Shown piece by piece: positions 1 to 9,100 of a stretch of DNA of 49,937 bases. Every line of letters begins with the position of its first letter. Position 1 is the first letter of the stretch. Made by a program: the position numbers and the translations under genes. The stretch comes from Microcoleus sp. LEGE 07076. GTDB taxonomy: Bacteria > Cyanobacteriota > Cyanobacteriia > Cyanobacteriales > Microcoleaceae. The DNA lies in the NCBI RefSeq assembly GCF_015207455.1, contig NZ_JADEWV010000018.1, positions 1 through 49,937 on the forward strand, read 5' to 3'. Below the pieces are notes generated by a model. The model worked only from the letters and a program-made list of their open reading frames with translations, made no database searches and had not been told where the DNA came from.

Positions 1-525
1 AGTCGGCAGCGCTAAAGCCAAAAACGCCAACAGAAACGGCCCAAAAGTCAGCGTTTGACTGATAGTCGCCGCTACACTCAGCAGAATTAGCCCGATGACG
101 ATCGAATATCCCAAATCCTTGCGGCGGGGTAAATCGAAGCTGTGCAGCACTTGAATGTTAATTAACAATTGCGCCAAAACTAACCGCGTATCGTTTAATT
201 CTCCTACCAAGCGGGTAAAAAAAGCGAATAGCGCCACTAGCATTCCAATAGCGATGCAGAACTTAGCAGCTACATTGCGATCGCGGCGGCGGTACCAACT
301 CCAAGTTGCTCCCACAATACTAACAGGCACAGCCCACAGGTTCAGGGCTTGTTCAGAAGCAACGTCAGTAGCTACAATTCCCACAATTACCAACAACTGA
401 ACTAGGATTCGCAGCAGCAAAGAATCCTCAGTCACGGGCGGAGGCATTGCCTCAATCCGCTCCCACAGTTTACCCAACACAGGTATCTTTCGCTGGTTAT
501 CAGTTGTCATGTGCACCCATCCCAT
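1..525 (-). CDS. TgpA/DUF3488-like transglutaminase-family membrane protein, N-terminal part
   Basis: An open minus-strand frame of 175 codons runs from ATG at 525 to the window edge with no stop, so only the N-terminus is visible. A second in-frame ATG at 510 gives the more usual-looking start MTTDNQRKIPVLGKLWERIE. The translation has a short cytosolic leader (WERIEAMPPP), then hydrophobic stretches around residues 34-52, 58-70 and 83-98, a loop with LVGELNDTRLVLAQLLINIQ, the motif HSFDLPRRKDLGYS, and another membrane segment. This order resembles the N-terminal domain of cyanobacterial transglutaminase-like (DUF3488/TgpA_N) proteins, whose periplasmic transglutaminase core would lie beyond the edge. 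Family assignment is from recall of the motif pattern, not a search. The catalytic Cys-His-Asp part is not in view. Confidence 0.6.
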   Translation of the reverse strand, partial: MGWVHMTTDNQRKIPVLGKLWERIEAMPPPVTEDSLLLRILVQLLVIVGIVATDVASEQALNLWAVPVSIVGATWSWYRRRDRNVAAKFCIAIGMLVALFAFFTRLVGELNDTRLVLAQLLINIQVLHSFDLPRRKDLGYSIVIGLILLSVAATISQTLTFGPFLLAFLALALPT

Positions 526-676
526 GATTTTAGATTTTAGATTTTAGATTGAATCCACAGATGCAATCTGGGTTTTAACTAATATCTAAATCTTATTTCT
601 CTATGATTAGATTTTAGATTGAATCCACCGATTAACTTGACAGATGAATCTGGGGGATTGAACTAATATCTAAATT
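526..676. repeat. Two tandem copies of a dispersed TTTAGATT/AATCTGGG repeat
   Basis: Two imperfect copies (about 541-594 and 610-676) share the core ttttagattgaatccac, then aatctgggg or aatctgggt, then aactaatatctaaat. Related sequence in either orientation recurs at about 5348-5417, 12541-12612 and 40823-40892, so this is a dispersed intergenic repeat family. It lies immediately upstream of the membrane-protein gene that starts at 525. Confidence 0.6.
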
Positions 677-788
677 TTTTGGCTTTCCCCGACAAAATTA
701 AGCAGATTGTATCTGTTTTTGTGTGAACTCAAACCGCCGAGTAAAAAACGCAGTTATTTGCTCTAATTGTACCTTTATAATTGCTATT

Positions 789-1853
789 TTATCCAGCCAA
801 AATTGGACGAATAGCAAACATCAAAGGTCGTGTCTCGAAGTTTTGGAATCGAACTTCTAGGGCATAAGTCTTGTCAGGTTGCGGGTCAAACAATTCCACA
901 CTTAAATGCCCGGAATTCGGACGCTGTGCAGTTGCTTCGGCATCTCCTCCCTTGAGTTCCAAACTTCCTGCCCCAGGAAATTCGCACTCAACTCTTAAAC
1001 ACGGTCTTGGTGGTTCTGTGTTGCGGTTGGACAGGTATTGAGCCTGCAGAGTCAGCGAACCCAAAGCTGTCAACCATTGTCGGGAAACCGGCGGCTGATT
1101 TACAGGACAATTCAAAGTTAGAGAGTCAATGATTTCTCGGGCGGCCAACAGCGACATCAGCATTTGTTGGTCGGTAGTTGCCACTTCGTAATTCGGTAAA
1201 TCTTCTAGTTCTAAACCTGTAATTCCTCTGGTAGCACCCAGGAGTACGATACCAGCTAGTTCGTTAAGTTCCTGAGACTGGCCCGGAAACAAGCTATCTA
1301 CAGCGCGAACTAATTTCAAGCCTTCCCGCACCGACGACATTACCAGTTCCTGACAAGGTTCTAGCAGTTGAGCAAAAACCTCTTGGGCGATCGGAATTGG
1401 CAGGCGACCCCATCTAATATTTTGTAGTTGGGGGGTCCAGACGTGCAGGGGGGGAACCCATTGGGGGACTGCATCGTCTGGATAGTCGTAGTCGTAGCTT
1501 TTGAGTTCTGTTTCCCAGGGGAACAGCGGCGGGTTGGATTCAATTTCGGCTCTAAGCCTTTCTTTTAACAAGGTCTGAAAACGGTCTTGCACGGTCGGTA
1601 TATCTCCAATAGTCAGGGGTTGTGCGGGAGCATTGCTGTGCTCTCCGGCTTGGTAGTCGATCGGGTCTGGTTCGTCCCATTCCCAGTATTCCACCCCGGA
1701 ATTCTCTTCTGTGTCGTCCCACTCTTCTGAGGGAGTGGGTTCAGAAAGATTTTCCTGATCTTCGCTAGAGGCATTCTGGATTGGCGCCTGCAATATCCAG
1801 TCTAAAAAATGGCGCTCGAAAGCCTCTGCATCCCTGTTCGTTTCGTTATTCAT
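789..1853 (-). CDS. patU: PatU-like cell-patterning protein
   Basis: This 354-residue protein follows hetZ and overlaps it by 8 bp. The frame stays open to an ATG at 1904, but ATG 1853 is preferred because GGAG and AAGGGG lie just upstream and the overlap suggests translational coupling. The N-terminal third is acidic and low-complexity (SEEWDDTEENSGVEYWEWDE), then comes a conserved-looking core with RFQTLLKERLRAEIESNPPL, FPWETE, and WVPPLHVWTPQLQNIRWG. The C-terminus is beta-rich with LEVRFQNFE. No catalytic motif or membrane segment is seen. In heterocyst-forming cyanobacteria hetZ and patU are adjacent and influence heterocyst initiation and pattern; homologues also occur in filamentous species that make no heterocysts. 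The name rests on position and remembered sequence style, so the symbol is tentative. Confidence 0.6.
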   Translation of the reverse strand: MNNETNRDAEAFERHFLDWILQAPIQNASSEDQENLSEPTPSEEWDDTEENSGVEYWEWDEPDPIDYQAGEHSNAPAQPLTIGDIPTVQDRFQTLLKERLRAEIESNPPLFPWETELKSYDYDYPDDAVPQWVPPLHVWTPQLQNIRWGRLPIPIAQEVFAQLLEPCQELVMSSVREGLKLVRAVDSLFPGQSQELNELAGIVLLGATRGITGLELEDLPNYEVATTDQQMLMSLLAAREIIDSLTLNCPVNQPPVSRQWLTALGSLTLQAQYLSNRNTEPPRPCLRVECEFPGAGSLELKGGDAEATAQRPNSGHLSVELFDPQPDKTYALEVRFQNFETRPLMFAIRPILAG

Positions 1854-3027
1854 CAGTAGATGCCCCTTCTCCGGAATCTGAACGATTTCGCAATTCCCAG
1901 GCAAGTTCCAGCAATTTAAACCACCGTTTCTGTACCTGGGCTACCGTGCTGCCGAGGCTTTGCGCGATCGCTGACTCTGACAGACCCTGTTGTTTCAACT
2001 TTAGCAAACGCTGTCCCTCTAGACCAATTTGCTCGCCAAAAGCGTGCCACTGAGAAGGCAGCAAACCCAGATTGCGGTCTAAATCTGCTTCCAGCCACTG
2101 GTGAACGAGTTCCCAGCGGTGGGACATGGCAAACCTGAGCAAGTGGTACTTGAAGCGCTGCTGCAAATAGTCTCTTTGGCGCGGAGTGATGCCAAGAAGC
2201 GACTCTATTTCATTAGTGGGCAAGTCTTGCAAGCGGAGCACGAAGTAATCGGCGCATTCTTGTTGGTTGCGCTCTTTTAAGTAAGCGACTAATTCGTCAA
2301 TTACGTTTTGTCGTAGAGATTCTGACTCGTCGCCTTGGGGGCGAATTGCAGATGAACCCTGTCCGGCCATCGCTTCCCGCACGGAGTGTACCGAGGTGTC
2401 GTTCCAAGTTTGGTCGGAATCTGAAGCGCCTCCGTCAGCGGCTTGTTCCATATCTACAGAGGTTTCTTTGGGCTGCTGCTGGGAAAAGGTTTGGGCCCGT
2501 AAAATAATTAGTTGCTGGCTGCGGTTCCGAGGTAAAGGAATGCGCCGCTTGCCGAAGCGCTCTACAAAGGCCATGTACTCTGCTAGTTCTAAGCGAGTGC
2601 GGGGACTGTATGTGGGTGGTAGTTGGGTTTCGCGCCGGAATGCCTTTAAGGCTTCGAGATAAAATCCTTGCAAGAAATCTCTGATCAGTTCTATTCGCGC
2701 TTGATAGCTAGACTGCACTTGGGGAGGGGTGATGTAGCGATAGACGATCGCGCTGAGGGTGCTGTGCAATTCTACTCGCCCGGGCCCGGAGCCTAAATTG
2801 TAGTAGTGGAGGCATTGTTGCAAGCGGTGCTGGGCAAGGCTCTCGGCTGCACCTTCTATGTCTCCGGAGTCTTGAATCCGCTGGCTTTCTGTGCATATCC
2901 TGGTGACTTCTGCTGCGAGTCGCCCTGCTACATCTTGGCAGTTCTGCTCAGACGCGCGAGTGGACTTTTTGAGTTCGTCTAACAGCAGTTGAAATATGGT
3001 TTCCACGCTCTGGCAGATTTCCCGCAT
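1846..3027 (-). CDS. hetZ: HetZ-like differentiation regulator
   Basis: This 393-residue soluble protein has the size of HetZ (about 400 residues). It begins MREICQSVETIFQLLLDELK and contains CLHYYNLGSGPGRVELHSTL, AIVYRYITPPQ, the acidic block ETSVDMEQAADGGASDSDQ, and a C-terminal region with LLGITPRQRDYLQQRFKYHL and KQQGLSESAIAQSLGSTVAQ. The last two look like helix-turn-helix segments of sigma-region-4 or DNA-binding type. HetZ is known as an early regulator of heterocyst differentiation acting with HetR and HetP, and is conserved in non-heterocystous filaments. The stop lies inside the start region of the patU-like gene. The start ATG at 3027 leaves a 150-bp divergent spacer before the next gene, so the two may share a control region. 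No HetR-type inverted repeat was found by eye. Confidence 0.75.
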   Translation of the reverse strand: MREICQSVETIFQLLLDELKKSTRASEQNCQDVAGRLAAEVTRICTESQRIQDSGDIEGAAESLAQHRLQQCLHYYNLGSGPGRVELHSTLSAIVYRYITPPQVQSSYQARIELIRDFLQGFYLEALKAFRRETQLPPTYSPRTRLELAEYMAFVERFGKRRIPLPRNRSQQLIILRAQTFSQQQPKETSVDMEQAADGGASDSDQTWNDTSVHSVREAMAGQGSSAIRPQGDESESLRQNVIDELVAYLKERNQQECADYFVLRLQDLPTNEIESLLGITPRQRDYLQQRFKYHLLRFAMSHRWELVHQWLEADLDRNLGLLPSQWHAFGEQIGLEGQRLLKLKQQGLSESAIAQSLGSTVAQVQKRWFKLLELAWELRNRSDSGEGASTDE

Positions 3028-3177
3028 GATGGTTTACAGCTAACAATGAAACTAGCACACCCTGGGACTTTATATTTGGGATTTTACATTTTATAGTGGC
3101 AGTGCTGCAGATCACATACTTGGACGCGCACCTGTTACCCTGAAATTCTGAAACTCAAATCTCACATTAACTGACTG

Positions 3178-3663
3178 ATGGATTTTGACCAACAGATTCA
3201 AGCACTGATCGAAAAAGCTCCGCCCGACGGTTCGACGCCACAAATCTTACAGGCGATCGCTCCGGCGCTGATTTTAATAGCCCAACAGCTACAGCACCTC
3301 GAATACTCGATCCTGCAAGCGTTAGACGAAAGTTGGGCGATCGTGGTTTTGAGCAATCTCAAGCAACCGGGACGCCAGAAGAAGGTGATTTATGCTTTTC
3401 CCACTCTTAAAGATGCGTCCTCTGCGGCGGCGGTGGCGGCCGATCGCGTCAGACCGGTGCTTTTGCCTGTGACTCACATTTTATTTCAGATGATCGCTCT
3501 CGAAGGTCTAGACAGCATTGTTTTTTTTGAAAATCCCGGCAATCAGGAAGTCGGAACGGAAATCCCTCGCGAGCAAGTGCAGGAATTAATTAGCGTTTAT
3601 TTGCAACAGTACCGATCGGCTCCACCGCCAAATTCTAGCAATCTCCCCCCGGATATCGCATAG
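3178..3663 (+). CDS. Conserved cyanobacterial hypothetical protein
   Basis: This 161-residue protein is divergent from the hetZ-like gene. It starts MDFDQQIQALIEKAPPDGST at the only sensible ATG, has a helical N-terminal half (QILQAIAPALILIAQQLQHL), then LDESWAIVVLSNLKQPGRQK and VIYAFPTLKDASSAAAVAAD, which read as an alternating beta/alpha fold, and a proline-rich tail. There is no signal peptide. The hydrophobic segment APALILIA is too short to be a convincing membrane span. I do not recognise the family. Its codon use and HIP1 sites match the neighbouring genes, so it is very likely real. Its position next to hetZ/patU is suggestive only. Confidence 0.75.
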   Translation: MDFDQQIQALIEKAPPDGSTPQILQAIAPALILIAQQLQHLEYSILQALDESWAIVVLSNLKQPGRQKKVIYAFPTLKDASSAAAVAADRVRPVLLPVTHILFQMIALEGLDSIVFFENPGNQEVGTEIPREQVQELISVYLQQYRSAPPPNSSNLPPDIA

Positions 3664-3812
3664 TTGGAAATTGGAAATTGGGAGTTGGGAATTGGGACTT
3701 GGGACTTGGGACTTGGCAGCCCCAAGCTGGTAACTAATAACCAGTTCCTTCTTCCTTCTTCCTTCTTCCTTCTTCCTTCTTCCTTCTTCCTTCTTCCTTC
3801 TTCCTTCTTCCT
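3664..3812. repeat. Short heptamer tandem repeats (STRR type)
   Basis: Two heptamer tracts fill the space between two genes. About 3664-3712 is degenerate ttgggac/ttggaaa repeats; 3745-3811 is about nine and a half copies of cttcctt. The second tract ends one or two bases before the stop codon of sds (3814-3816). Short tandemly repeated heptamers are well known in filamentous cyanobacteria. The tract can be translated on the plus strand but has no reason to be a gene. Confidence 0.9.
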
Positions 3813-3813
3813 G

Positions 3814-4785
3814 CTAATAAAGTCGGCTCAAAACGTAATCTGCTAAATCAATCAAAGCTTGGCGGGACTCTGAATGCGGCAGCGCTGCCAAGTATTCGAC
3901 GGCTTTGTGCGCGTGATTTGTTGCTAGTTCTCGCGATCGCTCTATACCTCGGGAATCTGCTACCAGTGCCAGAGCCTGCTGTAGATCTCCTTCTTGAGCG
4001 AACTCGCGTTCTATGAGAACTTCCAAATAAGGCTTTTCCTCCAGGGCAAATAGTGCTGGCGCTGTCAGATTACCGCCAATTAAATCCGAGCCTGCGGGTT
4101 TCCCCAAAGTTTCCGTTGAAGCGGTGAAATCTAATATATCATCTACTATTTGGAATGCCAAACCAATGTTGCGACCGTAGTTGTACAAATCTTCTGCTAT
4201 TTCCCCTGAAACCTCACTCAAACAGCCCGCTGCTTTAGAACTGTTGGCAATTAAAGAGGCTGTTTTGTAGTAACTTTTTTCGAGGTACGCTTCGATCGAC
4301 AAACTCGTGTCAAATCCATTTAGTCCCTGTTGAATTTCCCCCTCTGCTAAATCCATAATCACTTCCGAAAGCAGTTTGACTACTGCCAGGTTGTCCAGAT
4401 TTGCTAAATGCCAAGAAGATTGAGCAAACAGAAAATCTCCCGCCAATACTGCCACTCGATTGTTAAACCGACTGTGTACCGTCGGCACTCCCCGCCGCAA
4501 GTCCGACTCGTCTACCACGTCGTCGTGGACTAGACTTGCCGTGTGGATCATTTCGGTGATTTCCGCGAGGCGGCGGTGTTTTTCTGTGATTTCGCGATCG
4601 GGCATAGTCGCCTTGGCCATCAACAAGACTATTGCGGGTCTCACCCGTTTTCCCTTTGTGCCGAATAAGTATTCCGCAGCCGCGTACAAGATGGGATGAC
4701 GGGCACCGACTAACTGTTTTAAGTTTTCTGTCAACAGTCGCAGGTCTTCTTCTACCGAGGAAAATAGGACAGTGCTAGAGATCAT
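3814..4785 (-). CDS. sds: Solanesyl diphosphate synthase (long-chain trans-polyprenyl synthase)
   Basis: This 323-residue protein is full length for the family. It carries both aspartate-rich motifs of trans-prenyltransferases: LVHDDVVDESDLRRG (Asp88, Asp89, Asp92) and FQIVDDILDF (Asp215, Asp216, Asp219), together with GKRVRPAIVLL near residue 45. The enzyme condenses isopentenyl diphosphate units on an allylic primer, with Mg held by the two Asp motifs, to give the C45 chain used for plastoquinone side chains. The N-terminus (VEEDLRLLTENLKQLVGARH) matches the cyanobacterial solanesyl diphosphate synthase subgroup rather than GGPP synthase. The start at 4785 is the first ATG and fits this N-terminus. 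Chain length cannot be proved from sequence alone. The gene stands alone, with heptamer repeats just after its stop. Confidence 0.9.
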   Translation of the reverse strand: MISSTVLFSSVEEDLRLLTENLKQLVGARHPILYAAAEYLFGTKGKRVRPAIVLLMAKATMPDREITEKHRRLAEITEMIHTASLVHDDVVDESDLRRGVPTVHSRFNNRVAVLAGDFLFAQSSWHLANLDNLAVVKLLSEVIMDLAEGEIQQGLNGFDTSLSIEAYLEKSYYKTASLIANSSKAAGCLSEVSGEIAEDLYNYGRNIGLAFQIVDDILDFTASTETLGKPAGSDLIGGNLTAPALFALEEKPYLEVLIEREFAQEGDLQQALALVADSRGIERSRELATNHAHKAVEYLAALPHSESRQALIDLADYVLSRLY

Positions 4786-4965
4786 GGATACGCCGACTCA
4801 AGCCGTAAAGTAACAAAATTTTACATATCATATCTTTATTTTAAGATAATTCTCTGCAATAGGGAAGAGAAATTTAGGCGATCGCCACTTATTTCTCATC
4901 TTTAGCCCGCTCCGAGTCACCCCACTACCTCCAGCGAGTAGCCTGCCGCCAGAGGAGTTGCCTAT

Positions 4966-5058
4966 TGTATAGAATTGTTAAGCACAATGCCCATAAATCT
5001 GTAAATCCCAGAAACCCTGTGCTATTATAGGTATTAAGGATTTAAACAATTCTATACA
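4966..5058. repeat. Inverted repeat bounding a 93-bp segment (MITE-like or RNA hairpin)
   Basis: The arm tgtatagaattgtt at 4966-4979 is matched by its exact reverse complement aacaattctataca at 5045-5058, with 65 bp between. It could be a small inverted-repeat element or a long-range RNA stem. No second copy was noticed in this window. Confidence 0.5.
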
Positions 5059-5347
5059 TTAAGTACAGGCTGTAGTCGATACAGGCTGGCAAGTAGCTTT
5101 CAGATGCCTGTAAGAGTTTCGTAGAGCCAGCTTGATTACTCCTTTCGCAGAAAAAATTTCTGGGACAGATTTTTAGTTCATTGCGACTAAGAATTTTCAG
5201 AAGTTAAGACAAGCGCATCTTATCTGCGCGGTAGCTCAAAGTAGCTAAAGTGGATGGTTTTAGGCTGTTTAAGCATCTGTAAAGCAGTAAATCATTATTG
5301 ACCCCGCCGAAAAACGGAAGCCTCCGCAGGGCTGTCGTGGAGATCGC

Positions 5348-5417
5348 AAAATTTTAGACTCTTGTTCAATCTCCCAGATTCATCTGTGAGTAAATCTAAA
5401 ATGGAAAATCTTAAATC
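5348..5417 (+). repeat. Copy of dispersed TTTAGACT/CCCAGATTCATC repeat
   Basis: The sequence ttttagactcttgttcaatc, then cccagattcatctgtgag and taaatctaaaatgg, resembles 12541-12612 (opposite strand), 40823-40892 and the pair at 526-676. The shared order is TTTAGACT, TTCAA, CAGATTCATC, then AATCTAAAA. Confidence 0.5.
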
Positions 5418-5563
5418 GACTAACCGGGAACGCCTAAATCTTCCCGCAGGTTTGATCTAGAAAAGCAGTCTTCAGAACCAAGGCATCGTCTTAGGTGCTG
5501 ACTTAATGTCGCAGGTATTGAAATTATCCTTCTCCTCCTCGTCCTTGACTTTTGGTTATCATT

Positions 5564-5683
5564 ATGATTTATCACGATATTCCTCTCATTATTCCAATTC
5601 TGGCCGCCGGCTATGTAATGACTATTTATGTAGTGCTGATGTTGGTCGAACGCAGCTCTAAAATAACTAGATTGGGCGAGTAG
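5564..5683 (+). CDS. Possible 39-residue single-span membrane peptide
   Basis: ATG at 5564 opens a short frame ending at TAG 5681-5683. The product begins MIYHDIPLIIPILAAGYVMT and continues IYVVLMLVERSSKITRLGE. A single hydrophobic stretch (about residues 7-28) followed by a charged tail is the shape of many small cyanobacterial membrane subunits, but I do not recognise it as any Psb, Psa, Pet or Ndh small subunit. No good Shine-Dalgarno lies upstream, and the segment may be chance in a spacer. Confidence 0.25.
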   Translation: MIYHDIPLIIPILAAGYVMTIYVVLMLVERSSKITRLGE

Positions 5684-5754
5684 TGCAGCTAGAGCCCAGG
5701 CCGAATCCTGCCTTTGAGCAATGGCTACTGCCTCTGAATTCCGAATATTCAATA

Positions 5755-5795
5755 ATAACCCTGCCTTGAATGCTAGCGCACAAAGGCAGGGTTAT
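5755..5795. repeat. Perfect 13-bp stem hairpin
   Basis: ataaccctgcctt (5755-5767) pairs exactly with aaggcagggttat (5783-5795) around a 15-base loop. There is no T-run after it and no gene ends nearby, so it looks more like a dispersed palindrome than a terminator. If the small frame at 5564-5683 is real, this lies 70 bp downstream of it. Confidence 0.6.
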
Positions 5796-6167
5796 AAGTT
5801 GTCGCGCAAATAAACATTGCATATTCAGGGCTGGCAGGATGCCCACCCCACAATAGTTTTATTTTTTTTTGACATAGATTTTAAATGCACAACAGCTTAG
5901 CATTTAAGATAATATTTAATATTTAAGATTCAAAAATTGGGGACGATCGAGTTCGCGGTTTGGATCGCGGGCCTGCCGCTGCATGGTTTTTGGGAACTAG
6001 GATAATTGTTGAAAATTGCCCGTAGCGTGATTTTCTGCGGTACGAGTTACTGGCGGCAAGTCTGAGAATATTTGTGGCGATACCTGCGGACACGTATCAG
6101 TAGTTACACTGATTTAAAGGCGGTTCCTTGACAATTTCCTTAACCTGCACCCTAAGATTCAGCAGAT

Positions 6168-9100
6168 ATGCTCAACTTTCCCGGCTACAAAATTTTCAGA
6201 AAAATCTATGAAAGCGATCGATCTCTAGTTTACCGAGGAGTGCGATCGACCGACGACCAGCGCGTAATCTTCAAGATACTCAAGCAAGACTACCCCACTC
6301 CAGCAGCACTCGCCCGCCAAAAGCAAGAATATGACATCATCAGCAGCTTAAATCTCCCAGGAGTCGTCAAAGCTTACAGCCTAGAAAACTACGATCGCAC
6401 TTTTGCGATCGTACTAGAAGACTTCGGAGGCGAATCTCTCAAAAGGTTGATGCAATCTGGCTTTTTTACCCTCTCGGAAGCTCTCAGCTTCGCCATTCAA
6501 ATAGCCGACATTTTAGGAAATATTCACGCCGCCAACATTATACACAAAGATATCAACCCTGGCAACATAGTTCTCAATCGCAGCACCAACCAACTCAAAA
6601 TCATTGACTTTGGCATAGCCAGTGTATTCGCGCCAGAACAATTAACCGAACAACCCGCCCTCAAAAATCCCCTGGTTTTAGAAGGCACTCTGGCCTATAT
6701 GTCTCCAGAACAAACTGGCAGAATGAACCGCAGCCTAGATTATCGCACCGACTATTACTCTCTCGGCGCAACTCTGTATGAAATGCTGACTCGCCAACTG
6801 CCTTTTGCCACCGCCCGCGCCCTAGAATTAGTACACTGCCACATTGCCAAACAGCCAAAACCGGCCGCCGAAGTCGATCGACAAATTCCCGCAGCAGTTT
6901 CTAATATAATCGCCAAATTATTAGCCAAAAATGCAGACGACCGCTACCAAAGTGCTTGGGGCATCAAAGCAGATTTAGAAGAATGCCTAAACCAATTAAA
7001 CACGTGCGGTCAAATCTCAGAAATCTCCCTAGCCAGCCAAGATATTTGCGATCGATTTAAAATTCCGCAAAAACTGTACGGACGCGAAACACAAATTAAA
7101 ACATTACTCGCAGCATTTGAGCGAATCACCGACAGTCGCCCCCACTCTCAAGAACAAAAGCGAGTAGAAATATTTTTGATAGCAGGTGATTGCGGTACAG
7201 GCAAGTCATCGCTGGCACAAGAAATTTACCAGCAAATTATCGAAAAAAACGGCTACTTCATCACCGGAAAATTTGAACAATTGCAGCCAAACGTTCCTTA
7301 CAGTGGTATCATAAAAGCTTTTCAACAATTGCTCCAACAAATCCTCACAGAAAGCGCCGAACAATTTCAACAATGGCGCGCTAAACTCTTAGCAGCTATC
7401 GCACCTAACGCACAAATAATTATTGATATAATTCCGGATTTAGAATTAATAATCGGTCAACAACCTCCCGTACCGGAATTAGACACAAATGAGGCCAGCA
7501 ATCGTTTTAATTTAGTATTCATCCAATTTTTGCGAGTATTTTGTTCAAAAGAGCATCCCTTAGTTATTTTTCTAGATGATTTGCACTGGGCAGACTGCGC
7601 CAGCCTCAAATTAATTCAACAGATAGCTGCGGGCTTAATGACAAGCCCTGCCAGCCAAAATATTGAAAATTACGCACCAATCACCGCTAGCAAAGCATCT
7701 GAATATTTATTGATTATTGGCGCATATCACGACAAAAATATCACTTTTGTTCATCCTTTAATGGTAGCCACGACAGAATTGCGAAAACTCGGAGCAACGG
7801 TAAATCAAATTACCTTGCCTCCGTTGGAAATAGCAGACATTACTAATTTGATTGCTGAGACTTTACGCAGTGACAAAAAATTAGTAGCACCCCTAGCGGC
7901 AGTCGTGAGGCAGAAAACAGGGGGCAATCCTTTCTTTGTCAGCGAATTTCTGAAAATGCTCCATGCCGAAAACTTAATAACTTTTAATTATACTCGGTGT
8001 CCCCAATTGACTTCTGAGCCTACTTCATGCCCCAGTTTTGTTTCAGAATACCAAAAAAATCAAGCGGGTTTTCAAACAAGCTGGCAGTGGGATGTTTCTC
8101 AAATCGAAGAGATGGAAATTACTAATAATGTAGTCGAGTTGATGATTGGCAAACTACCAAGACTGCCAGAGTCAACGCAGCAAGTTTTAGGCTTGGCAGC
8201 TTGTGTGGGAACAGATTTTGACTTGCACCTGCTTTCGATGATTTCCGAAAAATCTCCACAGTTAGTGTTTGCCAACCTCCAGGCTGCACTGGAATCTAAT
8301 TTAATTTTACCAGTTTCTGAGGTAAATGCCGAGCTGTTAATTGTGAATTTTAAATTTTTACACGAGGGAGTGCAGCAAGCAGCTTATGCTTTGATTGACG
8401 AACAGCAAAAACAAATATTTCACTGGAAAATAGGTTATTTTCTATGGCAAACATTTGCCAATACTCTGCTAGATGATATTTTTAAGATTGTCTACCATCT
8501 TAATCTTGGCATCAAAAAAGGTTTAGATTTAACAGCCAAATTAGACCGAAAAGAATGTGATAAAATTGCTCGCTTGAATTTGATTGCAGGGAAAAAAGCT
8601 AAAGCGGGGGCAGCTTATAGTGATGCGGTGAAGTATTTAACTGTCAGCCGTCGATTACTGGCAGATTATAGCTGGCAAAATCAGTATGAGCTAACTTTAA
8701 ATATTTATGTAGAATCAGTTGAGGCGGCGTATTTTAGCCGCGAATTTGAGCTGATGGAACAGTTGTTTCGGACTGTGCTGCTGCAAGGGAGAACTTTGCT
8801 AGACAAAATCAAAGTTTATGAGGTAAAAATTCAAGCTTATATCGTGCAGAGGAGACAGCTAGACGCGATCGCACTCGGCAGAGAAGTGCTAGCACAATTT
8901 GGTGTAAGTTTTTCGGAAAATCCTAGCGAGTTAAGCATTCAGCAAGAATTAGAGCAAACAGCGGCAAAATTAGCCGGAAAAAATATCGAAGACTTGATGA
9001 GTCTGCCTGTGATGACATCTCCCGAACAACTGGCCGCAATGAGGATCGCAGCAAGCATAGTTCCTGCGGCATTTCACTGCGCTCCTCAACTGTTCGCGCC

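Larger units (their letters stand above)
4786..6167. other. Long intergenic region with repeats, no firm gene
   Basis: This 1.4-kb spacer separates sds from the large Ser/Thr kinase gene, both reading away from it. It contains a 14-bp inverted repeat (4966-5058), a dispersed repeat copy (5348-5417), a possible 39-codon gene (5564-5683), a 13-bp perfect hairpin (5755-5795) and a ggcaggatgcccaccccac motif near 5831. A 110-codon minus-strand frame (5420-5752) overlaps these and looks unlike a protein. No tRNA or rRNA was recognised. A TTGACA at 6128-6133 with TAAGAT at 6153-6158 is a weak promoter candidate, very close to the start at 6168. Confidence 0.6.

Noticed and set aside
3745-3811. Possible coding sequence through the cttcctt tract (3664-3846, plus strand)
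   Set aside because: It is a translated heptamer repeat with no start context and runs into the sds stop region.
5420-5752. 110-codon minus-strand frame
   Set aside because: The translation has no domain-like pattern, no ribosome-binding site, and overlaps a dispersed repeat.
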